64,000 nucleotides of DNA from NCBI RefSeq assembly GCF_965363235.1, contig NC_134850.1, positions 41,660,602 through 41,724,601 of the forward strand. The letters run 5' to 3'. The translations under genes and the position numbers were made by a program. The stretch comes from Mytilus galloprovincialis. Taxonomy: Eukaryota > Mollusca > Bivalvia > Mytilida > Mytilidae. This document shows positions 14,601 to 29,600 of this stretch, piece by piece. Every line of letters starts with the position of its first letter. Positions within the stretch are counted from its first letter, which is position 1. The notes beneath the pieces were generated by a model. That model worked only from the letters and a program-made list of their open reading frames with translations, was not told where the DNA came from and ran no database searches.

Positions 14601-17600
14601 TGTCTTTATTCAAATTTCACATTCATTGACTTATTTTCAACATCTCATTGTATTCATATAAATCAGATAGAGACAATATCTGACAGATCCTAGATGACAG
14701 ATGTTGGTTGATTAATGTCCAGTGGCAGATATTTTATGAATGTTCAGGAAGAGAACCAATCAGATCCTAGAAATCTGAGTAATATTAACTTACTTGGATC
14801 TCTGAAGCCTGTCTTCCACTGACAAGGCTTTTTATGCAGAACAGAACTATGGAAAATCATTGATTCTAATTCACATGGTGCAGATGACTCGTAGCAGATA
14901 CTGATATTCATGTCAACAAGGTATTGGTAGTCGTTGGTCAGATCATATATCACATAACTGAAAAAAAGATTAAAAATACACATAATCTCATTGTAAAATA
15001 TACATTTTTAATATCTTTACAAGAAAATTTGATAATACATGTAGTAAACAATCAATAAATAAATCTAAAAAAAAATTATTATTAAATTTTATACCCAATA
15101 AGAGATTTGATTTCAAAAATTACTTCTTTTACTAGTAACAGTTTTCTGTATTTTATAATAAACTTTTGCAAAAATCTGTTTATTTTTTAATAAAGGTCAG
15201 TCACTTTTGTTATAAAAAAATATTATTTTAATTTTAGATACTCACTCTACTCTAACAACATTTTCCATGTAAAACTGCTGTAAACTTCCTGTAATGGGTA
15301 AAAACATTATATTAGACTTTATGCATTGTTTACATAAGATAAATGAATTTTTACATTTTTTTTAACTGGAAACCCTTCAATTGTCTCCTTGCATTGTAGT
15401 AAAATATTTTAAAATTGAATAATATAATTTTCTAAAATCACTTTTCAACCCATTTTTTGAAGCTTATTGGTTTATTATCCAATTTACTCATGTCTACAAT
15501 TTGCATGCATAACAATTTTTTAATTCAAAGTAAAGCAAACAATAATATATCTTACTAATATTACAAATATTAATTTCTTTTATTTACATAAATTTACAGA
15601 TTGAGGTACAGTCGATTCCACTTAATTGCATACCGCTTAATAGCATAATTCGGTTAATTGCATACTTTTCTCCTGCACAAAACCATTTCCCATTCATCTA
15701 ATGTTAAATTGTACGGTTATATGCATAGCCCCACAAGTGGCATTTCGGTTAATTGCATAGAAAATAATTGCCAGCTAGATATGCTTAGTTAAAACTGACG
15801 AGATTTTTGACCGGAAACAGCAATTTGTAAGTATATTTTTCTTGAATGCATCATAATTTTTGATATTATTTCACATTTACTTATGTGTTATTTGAATAAA
15901 GTTTTAAAACAGTTTCTTTCGTGTTTATATGATTATAAAAAAGCCTCGATGTGTACACAGGTAAAGTTTCCCATATTCTATTTTAAGCCTCGAGGTCATA
16001 AAAATGTCAATCAGCTGATTGTTGTAAAAACACAATCATTCTATGATCTTCTATCTCAAAAGGTGTTAATTATTGATTGCATTTCAAACATTGTTCATAG
16101 ATTACATTTTGGGTGTATTTTAAAAACATTAACGCCTGCTAATTATCGATCATTATCCAATGTGCAATCTCGAAATTTGTCATGGGGTGATCTACATTTA
16201 TGTTAAATATTACAGGGCATTTATATATGGTTGAAGAATTTCATACATCAATCTTTCACTTTTAATATTTTTTGAAAAGAACATTAACTAAAAATTATTA
16301 TATTTTCTCACTTTCAACACTCGTGTACAGCAAATAACCCGTGTAGGGCCCCATTACCTGCTGCTTTGCATATATACGAAACTAACGAGGTTAAAGTAAC
16401 AGTGTTACATCACTGTGCAATCAGTAAATACTGCATATTAAAGGCAGTTCATTACACATTTATTGTATCAAATGATTATAAACTGTGTAACATTGTTCAA
16501 CAGTTTTTTTTAATCAAAGCGTAACAATATAATTTGTACATCCGGGTCATAGAAACAAATCTATTTTTAGAACAATTTTATTTTCGTATCTCAGGTAAAG
16601 GAAAAGTCGGTACATAAATTAAACTAAAACTAAATGTGTTCATAAACTTTATTGAAAGAATAAACAATGAAATAAAATGCATGACACTAGACAAATAACT
16701 TTTATTAGAATAAATAATCATTCATGTTGTAAGTGGATTATGGACGTTCATCTTTCTTCAGGATTTCCTTTACTGATCTGCACTATCGATGTTATTTAAA
16801 TTGTCTCCGTATTTTGGCATTTCGGATATAAGCATACTCCGCTTTATTGCATATTTTCATCTGACAAATAGGCTATGCAAATAACCGGAATGTACTGTAC
16901 TACATTACATATAATTTCATTTTCATTTTGGTTCTTTTTTCTCAATATTAATGCAAAAACTGACTTACCAAAACTGAAGTCAAACAAACTTCTGTTGTAC
17001 TCCAGATAATCAATAGTTAGAGACAAACTTTGGTCACATGGGTTTAATAGAAGGTGTACATCAATGTTACGGTTCAGTTCCTCTGTGTACACACAACACT
17101 TGACATCAGTACAACTACTGGTAACTTGGCAGGTTACATTGTCATGGAGCATTGGCTTGTTGACAGTCAATGGGCAACCTGTAATTATATTTTCAAAACA
17201 GTGTTAATTTTATCTACCATTATTTAGAAGTCAGCAATGCAGTACTGTACAGTTGAGCATAACACAGAAAGTAACTGTTATAAAGTATAGCTTTCATAAA
17301 ACTACTTAACATAAAACAATTTAAAGTAATAACAATTTTTTGAACAGCTTATCATCAATATAGAGGTATTTCCCCTTTTGGGTATTCAGCTGAATTGTCA
17401 TGTATGACCCTAGACCTGTGTCGGAATAACCTTCAGATTTCATGCAACAATCACTTTTTCATTTTGACATCAAATATTTTGGATTGTGATGAAATATTTT
17501 CAGGGGAAGTTTCAATTTCTATGTCATTTGGACACTTTTGGAAAGTTGTCTCATTGGCAATCATACCACATCTTCTTATTTTTATATTGTGTGGTTTTAA

Positions 17601-20600
17601 TAATGGCAGAAAAATTTGCATACAAGAGTAAATGTGCCTATTGAAAATAAGGACCTTGTAGCATTATTTTTTATTCTGAATCCCAGCACAATTATTTTGG
17701 TTCAATAATGTATGCAAAAATTGTATAAATCTATTTAAATTATATCAATGCTAATGAGTCAGCAAAAACTACTGGTTTGTTAACAGCTAGTATCAAATAC
17801 ATGGAGCATAAACACAATAAAACATCATTGAATCAAAATTTAAAATTGAAGTTCTTCATCCTAAGGTTACTTACCTCCTGATTGCCATCCTGGTGATGCA
17901 ATGGTACACTGTGGTTCCTTCATATACTTGGCTATTTTCAGATCACTCATGAGGAGAGAAGCAGCATACTCTGGTAGAGAGTTTGATGAACTTAATCCTT
18001 TATTAGCCTTCCAGTCTAACAGTGAAAATCCTGGAAATATAATTTTCATATGAATTAAAGAAGATTTAGTCACTTATTGTGATGGGCATCATCAGAGAGC
18101 AGCCTTCAAAATAGAGCAAAACTCTCACCTTATTACAAGCTCCTAAAGTTAATGATTTATTTTATGTATTTGAAGGCCATTGGATAAATTAAATATCTTC
18201 TAATTCAAAAAATGAAATAACCCTCTAAAATTTAACATCAATAAATTAATCTTACCTGGAATAACAAACTTGCCAGTAAATTAAAAATTGTACATGTTAA
18301 TAATTGCTTCCTATGTTAATAATGAACTACTTAAAAAAATATTCTCTTTAATCTAGCTTATTAACTGGAATGGCAAATTACCCAGTAGATGTACATGTAG
18401 GTTTGTCTATCTTGAGACTACTAGCTACTACTCTCTGTACAGTACAATCAGCATTGGCCTCTAAACATACACTCAGTGTTACTGTCAACAAGTAGGAACA
18501 AGACTATATATTATTATATTACCTGGAATAGCAAACTGTCCAGTAGATGTACATGTAGGTTTGTCTATCTTGAGACTACTAGCTACTACTCTCTGTACAG
18601 TACAATCAGCATTAGCCTCTAAACATACACTCAGTGTTACTGTCAACAAGTAGGAACACAACTATAGATTATTATATTACCTGGAATGGCAAACTGGCCA
18701 GTAGATGTACATGTAGGTTTGTCTATCTTGAGACTACTAGCTACTACTCTCTGTACAGTACAATCAGCATTAGCCTCTAAACATACACTCAGTGTTACTG
18801 ACAACAAGTAGGAACCATCTATTGGTAATTCCTCTATCTGATAGCTGAAATGTACACAATACAATAATGTATCCTCACTTCATTAAAATTCTGCATTTTT
18901 TTCCAATTTTGCTTGAACAGTCCTGTGAATACTTTAAGAAAACCTGAAATTTACTGATATTACTTGGAAAGTGTTATTTTGACATTGTAAAGGAAACTTG
19001 TATATCATTACCTAAATAAAGTCTAAAAGGGACTAATACTCTCTTTTCCTTTCAATGAACGTTGTTGAATTTTATAATAGAATGAAATTCAAAGACTTTA
19101 TTTCATCATTCTATTACTATTTGTGCCTTTTTTTGCAAAGTTTGCTATAGTTGAATCCTTTTTTGCAAATTTTAATATGATATAATTTTAAAATGATATT
19201 TTTACAAAAAGTAATGCTTACTCCATTTTGAAGACACCATTTATGTAAAACTTATCTTGTGTACCTAAAATATATCAAGAAACATCATTTATATATACAG
19301 GATATATCATTTGTTTACATAACTTAAAACATCAACTGCAATTATAAAAAGAATAATAGCATAGTTGATAAAAAAAAAATGATCTCTAAATATAGCTTGT
19401 TTGACAAAGATTGAATGAATGGAAAGTTTTATAATAATAAACACTACAAATTCTGCATTCTTTATTTTAACAGGCACTTTTTGATAATTTTATTTTATAA
19501 TTATCCATTAATTCTGTTATAAACCAAAATACTTTTAAACATTTGAACTCACCAAACTTGTAAGTCAAGAGATTCTGTTCATATTCCAGACCTTCAATGG
19601 CGACAGTCAATTTGTATTTACAAGCATCAACAGATATTTTGTACAAGAATGACCTTCCAATGACAGAGGCATCTACACAACACTGGAACCCTGTACAATC
19701 TGGTAACGTATAACAGGTTGTCTCTGTTGGTTTAATATATTCCAGTGTCAAGGACTGGGTAGTACAACCTATAAACAAAATAAAGCAGAATTTACAATCC
19801 ACAGTCTCACTGTATACATTTTCTGTTTCAGAATTCAATGAATTATGGGTAATTCTACGTTCATACCCAAAATATATTAGTTTCTGAAAATGGTAAATTG
19901 AATATTAAACTTATTATCTCCCTTTTTTCTCATTTTCATATTGATTATATATTTTTTTCTTTTTTTCTTTAACTATTTTAAGCCTATATTCATCTTTGCC
20001 ATATTAAAGAACAAACAGGAAAACATAGAAAGGTTCTTTTATTTTACCTACATGTATTAAAAATAAATTGCATAAAGAAATATTTTCTACTTGCCTTAAT
20101 ATTTGATGAAATTATATTGCCCTTACCTTTCATCCATCCATCGTAAGTCGTACCAAATGGTGAAGTCAATCTGTTACATGACTGCTCCAGTAGATATTGT
20201 GAGACACTGGCTGTATTCAAAACCTGCTGTACAAAGTACCTAGGAAGTGTGGTCACTCCGACTAGATGGTAAGTCTGTCTCATTGCCTCCAAGGAGAATC
20301 CTAAAATAGTAACCATGGAATTTACTGCATACAAAAAGCTTATTTTATACTTCATTACAGAATGACATTAGTTAATTACTTCCAGGATCCTTGTTCTCTA
20401 CCAATAATAAAGGGCTGTGAAGTGTGCAACATGATACCACAACAACATGTCAACCAGGAACCAAAAACCATGTGATCATAAAAATATGGAGTATGATTAT
20501 CGTATTAATTAGAATTCACCCATTAAAAATATTGAATTTGGTGTTCCAAGCACAAATGTTGTACTCTGATTACTGAGTAAAGTTTTATGACCGTAAGCTT

Positions 20601-23600
20601 TGTAAAATGCAAATGTAAACATTCTATTAGGCTTCAAACAAATAAATGTACAGTGATGTAAGTAATCATGCTTTGCAGATGAACAACACTGATGTATCCA
20701 TAACAAAAATTTGGGGGGACGGGGTATATTAATGATAGACACTAAGAATATAGTATATATACCAATACACATAATTAACAGCGCCTGGTGATGTTTTATA
20801 GCCTGACCGGTTTCGGTCCGAAAAGGACCTTCATCAGGTTCTGCCTCTGATGAAGGTCCTTTTCGGACCGAAACCTGTCAGGCTATAAAACATCACCAGG
20901 CGCTGTTAATTATGTGTATTGGTATATATACTATATTTTTATGCTTTTACATTTTTCTCACTGATACACATAGTTAATATGGCTTCTACTAACGAAAGTT
21001 CCATTTGGAGCTAATGTGTTTAGAGACTACTTATGTCAGTACACCTTTCCTATATTCCCTATATTAATGATAGACACTAAGAATATGATGTATATAAAAT
21101 GAAACAAATAATACAAAATGTTTTCAGACAATTGAAAATGGAGGTACTATATTTTTGTAAATTTTGCTGGAAAATGACTAATTTCTCAAGTCTAGATAAC
21201 AGTCTGAGCCATATCAGTTTAGATGTAAGAAAGATACCTTTTTTGCTGTTGATAAATTAAAAACATGATTGGCAACTTGCTAGATAACATGAGTACAAAT
21301 GCATTGTGTACACTGTAAATCATATTTTCATCAACATACCTGTAACTACAAAGTCACTAGAGAAATCACAAGTTTTCTTGTGCAGTAAAGTGTTGACAAA
21401 AATGTTCACTGGTCCAACTTCACATGCTCCTCCTGATGACTCAAAACATACACTCAAGTTCATGTTTACTAAGTACATGTTCTCACTTGGTAAGTTGTTG
21501 ATGGTAAAGCTATAAATGTTCAAAAAGTAAATAATACATTTGATATTCTTTAATAGAACAACACTTATTCCAATGATTTATATACAAAAAAAAATCAAAT
21601 CTTTGTGAAATCTTTCAAAAGACCTAGAAAGTATTTAAGACTGACAAATTTAATGGATTATAAACATTTCAAATCTTTAATAAGAAGGGGAAAAATCAGG
21701 TTTTAAACATCATATCAGCAAGTTCAACTACTTGGTCTTTCACCAGGTATCTAATCAAATACATTGTGATATAACTACAACATGGGAATGAAAAGAACAA
21801 CTTACTCTATTCTTACAACTCCTCTATACCAAACTTGCCACAAATCACCTGAAATTAAACAGGAAGAACATATCAAAACCGTGTCACAACAAAACACTTT
21901 TGGTACACCTTTTATACACTATACTATAATATTTTAAGTTTCAGTAAAAGTAATGTTACACCATATATAGTGTTTGCTTTATTTGTTTTATATAATATTT
22001 ATTGTTAATACTAACAGTACAAATTATTAACTATAGGTTAGCTAAACAAACAGCAGGTATCTTTACTTCGTAAATCTAATTGTAGACTATATACTTCATA
22101 CAATTTCAGAAACTACAATGATATCTTTGAAAAAAAGGTCTAATGGACTAAAACGAAACTTGTACATTTATAAGGTTATATTTATAAAATGATTAAGAAC
22201 CACTGTCAAGATTTATCCTTTCTTTAAAAAAAAAATTCCCTTAATTTTAGTTATAAGACATTCCCAGTCAGGTGAAATTAATGACATAACAACAGTCATT
22301 TTCGATTTCTTCCTGTATTTAGTCATTTTGCTTGATCTTCTTACCATATTGTTTTTCCAGTAGTCCAACATTGAAGTTCATTTTTTCTATCTGTACCATC
22401 ATATGAGCATGACATATATTCTTACCATATTGTTTTTCCAGTAGTCCGACATTGAAGTTCATTTTTTCTATCTGTACCATCATACGAGCATGACAGGGGT
22501 CAATATCTACAGCAGCATGGAAACTCCTGCCAAGTCTTGGTGAGAAAATACTACAGTCTACAGCAGTACAATGTGGCTGAAGAGTACAATTTGCTGCAGG
22601 AGAAATGTCTGGTAACTCTACCATGCCCAATGCACATTCTGAAAATAACACTATGGATTTTAACATTTTTTTATAACATTATAAGATCATAATTGATTAA
22701 AGTTGAACCTTAAGGTGGTACCAGACACCTTGACTAAAATTAATTTGGCTCGTTTAATTCTCATAAAATTTTGACAAAATATTTACTTTGTCTCTTTGAA
22801 AAAATTATAAAAATTTCAAAAAACTTGAACCAATCACTTTCTCGGAAAATTTCATTGGATATATAGCAGTTTGACAAACACTAATTTTGATCATTGAGAA
22901 GCTTAATATTTCCTTAACAATGCAATGTGATTAAAACGTTGAGCTGATTTTACAGAGTTATCTCCCTGTAGTGTTAGGTACCACCTTAAGTAAGAAAACT
23001 TACAACAAAGTTGTTATACAAAAGTCAAGCAAATAGTGTGAAATGAAAGCTCTTGATACATTTCAAACCTGATGATTTATTTGTTCAGGGGAGCTAACTC
23101 TGGTATACCATGTCATATTGCTGTGGAAACATATGTGTATGCACTTACCATTATTCCAGCCGTTACTACTGACATTAACTACAGTATAACCAGTAGGTTC
23201 ATAGAACTTGACAATGTCAAGGACTTCTTCAAGGTCGTCTAGTGCATCACCTGTCAGTGGTGCGGCATCTGTATATCCTGTAGTAGTAAGCCAGTTGGTA
23301 TAACTAAAGCCTGAAAAATAAAGATAAAACCAATTATGTTCATGTGTTCACCTCTAATAGGAAAAGAAAGAAGTTAGGGGATATTATTCATTGAATATGT
23401 TGATGTTAAACGTTTAAACTGTATCAACGAAAGTTCCCAAATTTCTTCTTCATAACTCACCATACAATTTGTTACTTAGTAGGACTGTTTAATGAATTTT
23501 AATTTATCTGCACACATCTAAGGTATTCAGTAAATAACACTGCAATAGTTTGGATTCAAATTTTAAAAATTGGAAATGTTACTCTGCTTGTGTAAGAAAT

Positions 23601-26600
23601 TAAAGGATTCAACCCTATAATGTGACAGCCAATTTCATGTCAAGCAAAATACTTGATATCCTTTCTTTTCCATTAAATAGAACTGATTATTTTAATACCT
23701 GACTGAGCAAAATCTCTCTGTATATCACATGTATGTTTAGGTAACAATGTATTCTGATTATTTACCTGACTGAGCAAAATCTGTCTGTGTATCACATGTA
23801 TGTTTAGGTAACAATGTATTCTGGAAAATTTGTGACACAAACTGACAATCTTGACCACTGCTCCAACAGATACTGACCGTCATGTTGACCACATACATTC
23901 CACTGTACATCAGATCATCCACGGAGAAACTAAAAATACAAATCAGTTATTATCTCTAATACCAAAAACCAATGGTAGAAATATACATAAAATTAAAACA
24001 CTTCAGTTTGACATAAATTATTTATATCCTCATCTCAAAATATTAAATTTGTCTTCTTATAATAAACAGCATAAGGGTGAAAGAAGCCTTGAAGGTGGAG
24101 TTCAATTATATAATTATTTTCAGTGAAAAATGACAAAACGTAGATAAAGAAATGGTTAGGGGTAATTAAAAATATAATACAAAGTTGTGCAAAAGGATGT
24201 TTACATGGAATCAAAGCCTTTAGTTCAAAACACTTGAAGCCTCTATTAGAGAATGTATTGTATTAAATTTCTCCAATTATAGGTGTTATTAATAAAATGT
24301 TAAGTGTTTTTTTAAACTATTATCAAACTAAGTACTGACAGTAAACTTATATAGATGTAGGTTTTAAGTGGTTAATTTGTGTATTTCAAACATTTTTCTT
24401 CACTTAGCTCTTTATAAACTAAAGCATGAACAATGGTGTATTTCACTAACAGGTTACTACTTGTATTTGTTTTGGTGAACTTAATTCCATCATCAAAGTC
24501 TATTCTAAATGACAGTGATGTTGAAGGTAGGATGAACTTCCTGCAAAGCTTTATGGATAGAATGGAGCACAGGATATTAACTCTAACAAAAACTGTAAAC
24601 AAACTATCCAAAAGTAAGTTTAATTTATTTATTGATATGAGATATGCTTGTATTAACATTAGCCTAGAAATTTACATGAAACATACATTGTAAAACAAAT
24701 ACTGAGACCTCTATCCATGAAAACAATCACTCAACACTTTTGAAAATCTCCATGGGGGATTTAGCGAGCGACCAGTTTTTAAGGGTTACATTTTTTGTGG
24801 CGTTTCTGTGTACATTATTTTTTACTCTTGAAATAGTCTCACATCTCTTTGAAATAGCCTCATATCTCTTCATTTTTCTTTTGGTATACTGAAGATGAGC
24901 TAAAAAGCCTTGATTTATTTTATTTGCATGATCATTGTACTTATTAATTGGCAAAATAACTTAAGAATAGAGAAAAATGGCATTAAAAATAATGGATTCA
25001 AAGTGAAAACCCTTTCCCTTTCCCCCCTCCAAAGACCTTCTTATCTTTGAACCATGACCCAAAAAACCTCTACCTAAATGTCCAAAAGTTAGAAGGATAA
25101 TAAAAGATTTTGAGTTAGTGGAGCAGTATTAATCTACAGAGAAAATGGATAAAATTTTAGTTATCTTTCTTTATGAGGCTTAGAAGTGAATACAAAATGG
25201 CGTCGATTTTAAAATCAGAACTGGACAGAAACAAGTTTGATTTCAAAATTTTAAACGGATTTCAAAATAAATGCTGCTTTCTAATGAGTTCATCACAGTT
25301 TTTGTCTTTCAGTTAATTATGATTTTGTCTTGAAACTATGGTAAACGTTGCAAATTTGTGATCATATGATGATGAAATGCCGACTGACCGATTCTGTTTA
25401 CAAATTAATTAATTTAGAAGATTTTTATGAAACAACAAATAATTTTATTTTCCATGTAATCAGCAGCCTGAAAAAGTAGATATTAAAATAAACATTTTTG
25501 TCCAATTATCACTTATTTTCTAATAGTTTTTATATTCTGTGTTTCTATAATTCATGCTTTTGTTTTTAATTTTCAGGAAAGAAGGATGAACATGTAATGT
25601 TCTATGCGACTTTGTCATCTGATACTGTGCTGAACATAAATTCTATAGTGAAATTCAATGAGATTCAGTTTGATGAAGGAGCTGACTTCAACTCGGGAGA
25701 TGGTCTGTTTGTTTCACCTGTGTCTGGTGTTTTCATGTTTTCTTGGACAACACTTACATATAGCGGGAAAAGTATAGACACAGAACTCAGAGTTGATAAT
25801 ATAGTAAAAGCTAAACAAATTATCTCCCTTGGGTCAACAGCAGGAAGTATTCAAAGTACCCAGTTTGTAATTTGCAGGGTAAATGAAAAGGACCACGTCT
25901 GGATTCAAACAGGAGCTGGTTTTACCACTGAAAATTTCTTTGATCACCTTTTTAAAGGTTCTAAAAGTTCATTTATGGGTATATTAATTCATGTGATTTG
26001 AAATTTAACGACAAAAGTGGTGTGAATTAACATATATTATCAAGACATTATAGAAACTTGTTTTTGAATGACTGGGTTTTAGAATAAATATTCAGCCTTG
26101 TATATTTTTTAAGTGCATATTTCAAAACAGTTACATATGTGGAAGATATCTACATAAGAAAATGCATGTACGAAGTCAAGAATATGACAGTTGTTATCCA
26201 TTCGTTTAATGTGTTTTGAGATTTTGATATTGCCATTTGATTATGGACTTTCCGTTTTGAATTTTCCTCAGAGTTAGGTATTTTTTGTTATTTTACTTTT
26301 TATATATTAGCAGTCATCCTAAAAATACACTTGTAAAACAAAGAATATATGTCCATAGGACACCATGCTCTACTCACACTATAATTTTTCATATTCGATG
26401 AACAGTCAAAACACATAATAATGAACATATTTACTAAGTTCTAATTTGACGTGACCAAGACTAAAGATAAATTACCCAAACCAATACTGAATAAAAAGAA
26501 AGGACTGACCAGAAAACATCATGCCCCCTCTGATGTCATAGGCTTGGACATCATAATTTTGTGGGAAAATGGTGAATGCCTATGGGCTGTTCCAGTGGAA

Positions 26601-29600
26601 GGCACTTAAGATATACATACATTTCTTGCCTCTTAAGACCTCTATATACTTTTTTATGGTACAGTCCTAAGAGTTAATTGTCTGCATGCCTTCAAATTTA
26701 CTACTTAATTAGTGAAACAGTTTACTTGAATCCAATTATTACCTGACTTTGTATATACCACCAAGATCTAACTCATAACTCCTCTCTGAAAGAACAAACA
26801 ATAATACATACATTTTTCATATCTTAAATTTGTCTACAAGAGAAATTTTTCTTTCTTTTTAATAAATATTGGATAGTGTACAATGAAATGTTTCCTCCTT
26901 TTTCAGATTAATTTTTCCAGTTGCTTATTATTTGTGTAATTGGGTTGCTGTCTTATTTCAGTATTCCACACAAATCTTTTTAATCAAACAAATAATGATT
27001 ATCAAAACTACCAACACATAAAATATAAATCCATACTCACCAAAGTCAAAACCAATGAGAGAGACTTCGTAGCTGTATTTCTCTACTCCAATCAGTAAGG
27101 TGAATTCACAGGGGTCCAGACTAAGGTAGGCATTGAAGTCACTCATGGTCTCTGGGTCATTGACACAGCATGACACTTCAGAACATTTACTACCAATCAA
27201 ACAAACAATATCTCCATCCAAGACACCTGGGGACACTCCTAATGTACAGTCTGTAAAAATCATTTCATAGATTTTTTTTTTCTCAACAAAATAATTGGAA
27301 AATTCATCTAACATCAATTTTTAAATTCATGTTTATTTGCAACCCATCTAGCAGGTTGATGACTTCTCAATGATTATGAATTTCAACTCATGCTTTATTT
27401 TTGCTTTATTTTAATCGTTTCAGATATGAGGTAGGTAATTTTAACATTTTACGCCAATGTGGAATTTAAAATGGCAATTCTTAAACATGTAAACTAAGCA
27501 AAACATTCAAAGACAATGAAGCATGCCTGAAGGTGCAGCTCAAATTAATCTGTGTAAATGAGAAATGCCAATGCTAAAAAAAAGCATATCAAATATCATT
27601 GACTTATCATAAGTGTCCCTTAAACTAATCAAAACACAAACTTTAACATGTACACTATGCAGAAGTTCCAAATCCATGAACCATGACATTAGGGGCAGGG
27701 TTATACAATCTCCATACAAGACTGAGATGTGCAAGTGCTAATACAACTGCATACCAAGCATCATTGACTTACCAGTAGTGGTTCATTTTAAACAGATCGG
27801 ATCACAAAAGTTTACATGTAAACAAACAGTGTGGGCTATATATAAACCCACAGTAATTTTGATCTAATTAATGGCACAGTTGAGATAGAAAAGGTAACCT
27901 TTTATTCTATATACAGTCTGAATTATGAGATTATCTTGATGTAATGCTTTGATTCAAATCTTTTCTGAAGAAATTTGCTTTTTTTAAAACTTTTATTACT
28001 TTATGTTGTTAACAAAAATATCAAGAAATTTTTACTTACTGTTAACCCAACCATCTACAGATCCTTGGTAGTCACCAATTGTATGATTACAGCGAGGTTT
28101 GTTCTGGTATAGAGCTACTTCTGTTTCTTCTAATAACTTGGCAATCTGCCACGAGGTCAGTGTTGCATCATCTGCAAGACCTCGGCTTGTCTTCCATTGT
28201 TCTGTTGTAAAACCTGAATAAAATGATAATAGAATAATTGTTCGGTGAGCCAAATCTTACATAAACAGAAAAGAGATGATTGCAACTCAATCCCCTGCCA
28301 GTTTCATATAAGGCAAAATAGCTGTCATTTTATGTTGAGGCTCTATAGGAGCTTTGGTATACATAAATTTCAAATAATAACCATATTGTGGCAAATAGTC
28401 TATAGGCATTATCAGTATTGTTGTAAGTGCTGTTCCATTAAAGTATACATGAGACCTAATGAAGGCACTTTGAAATTTCCAATATGAGTGGATGTCAAGG
28501 TACAGTGAAAATCTAAATGAAATGATAAATTTGCTTCAATAGATAGTTTACCCTTTTTGAAAGGGCCTTCCCTGTGTACCGTTTAAATGTAACAAACCTT
28601 ATGTCTGCTGCTAGTTAAATGAAACCAAAAGGAATAGAAAACATGTGATCATACATAAAGACTAAACTTATAAAGGTGACTTTTTCCCTCCTTTTTTTTT
28701 TGAGAACTTGTTGTTGATAGTAGATTTTTTATAGTTTCTGCTCAATTTTTTATGATTTACGGCTTGGCATATTGTATAGACACCTGTCTTTTGTTGAAGA
28801 ATGTTTTTGAACTCTGGATGACTTTTGATTATTTATGTTGGTGGGTGGCTGCTTCATTAACCCTTTCGCCGATGAGTCCCGGTTTACCGGGATTCACGCT
28901 TCAGACAGCTGACGATGAGTCCCGTTTTACCGGGATCGGAATACCTCTTTTATGTTTCCCGCTTAAAACAGTGCAAACATGAGTTATCTTTCTTTGATGG
29001 AATACCCGGATGAAAGTGTAAACATAACGCTTCCGTTTGTTGAAAACCGTGTCAAAATCAGAAGAAATTTACGGAATTTACGAGAATTTGAAATGAGGGA
29101 ACATTTTTTTTGAAAGAATATGGAAGAATTGAAGCCAAACTAGTATACTTTTTTGACATAAAATGTCGTTTTAAGTACAAAACACTTGGAATGGACATCG
29201 TTCAGTGTGAGGAATTTGTACAGCCTCATAAAAAATTTCAAAATTTTGCAGTTTTGGTTTAAAAAATTACGATTTGGGGTCAAAGAGCAGAATTTTGAGA
29301 ATTTCACCTAGAAAATGCCGAAAATTTGAAAATTCGAATATTTTAAGAAGAAAAAATTATTAAAACATGAATAAAACTGTGAACATGGTGTTAGTGAATG
29401 AAATAAATACACAAATAACTACAAACAAGTTTTTATTGACATTTATTATGAAGATCTCCCACTTCAGTAATAGTAGCCAGGGAAGCCATCGTCTCAGAGT
29501 AGCTTCTGTCTGGGCAGCAATCGGTGAAAGGGTTAATGCTTACTACAAATCTTCATTTATTCATAGATATAGGAAGATGTGGTGTGAGTGCCAATGAGAC

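Noticed and set aside
15883-16206. Plus-strand frame of 107 codons inside the Tigger-like element
   Set aside because: No transposase motif or DNA-binding domain; composition matches the surrounding AT-rich DNA.
20509-20772. Minus-strand 87-codon frame next to the palindromic insertion
   Set aside because: No similarity to the giant-gene unit, no splice sites in place, and it runs into the inserted element.
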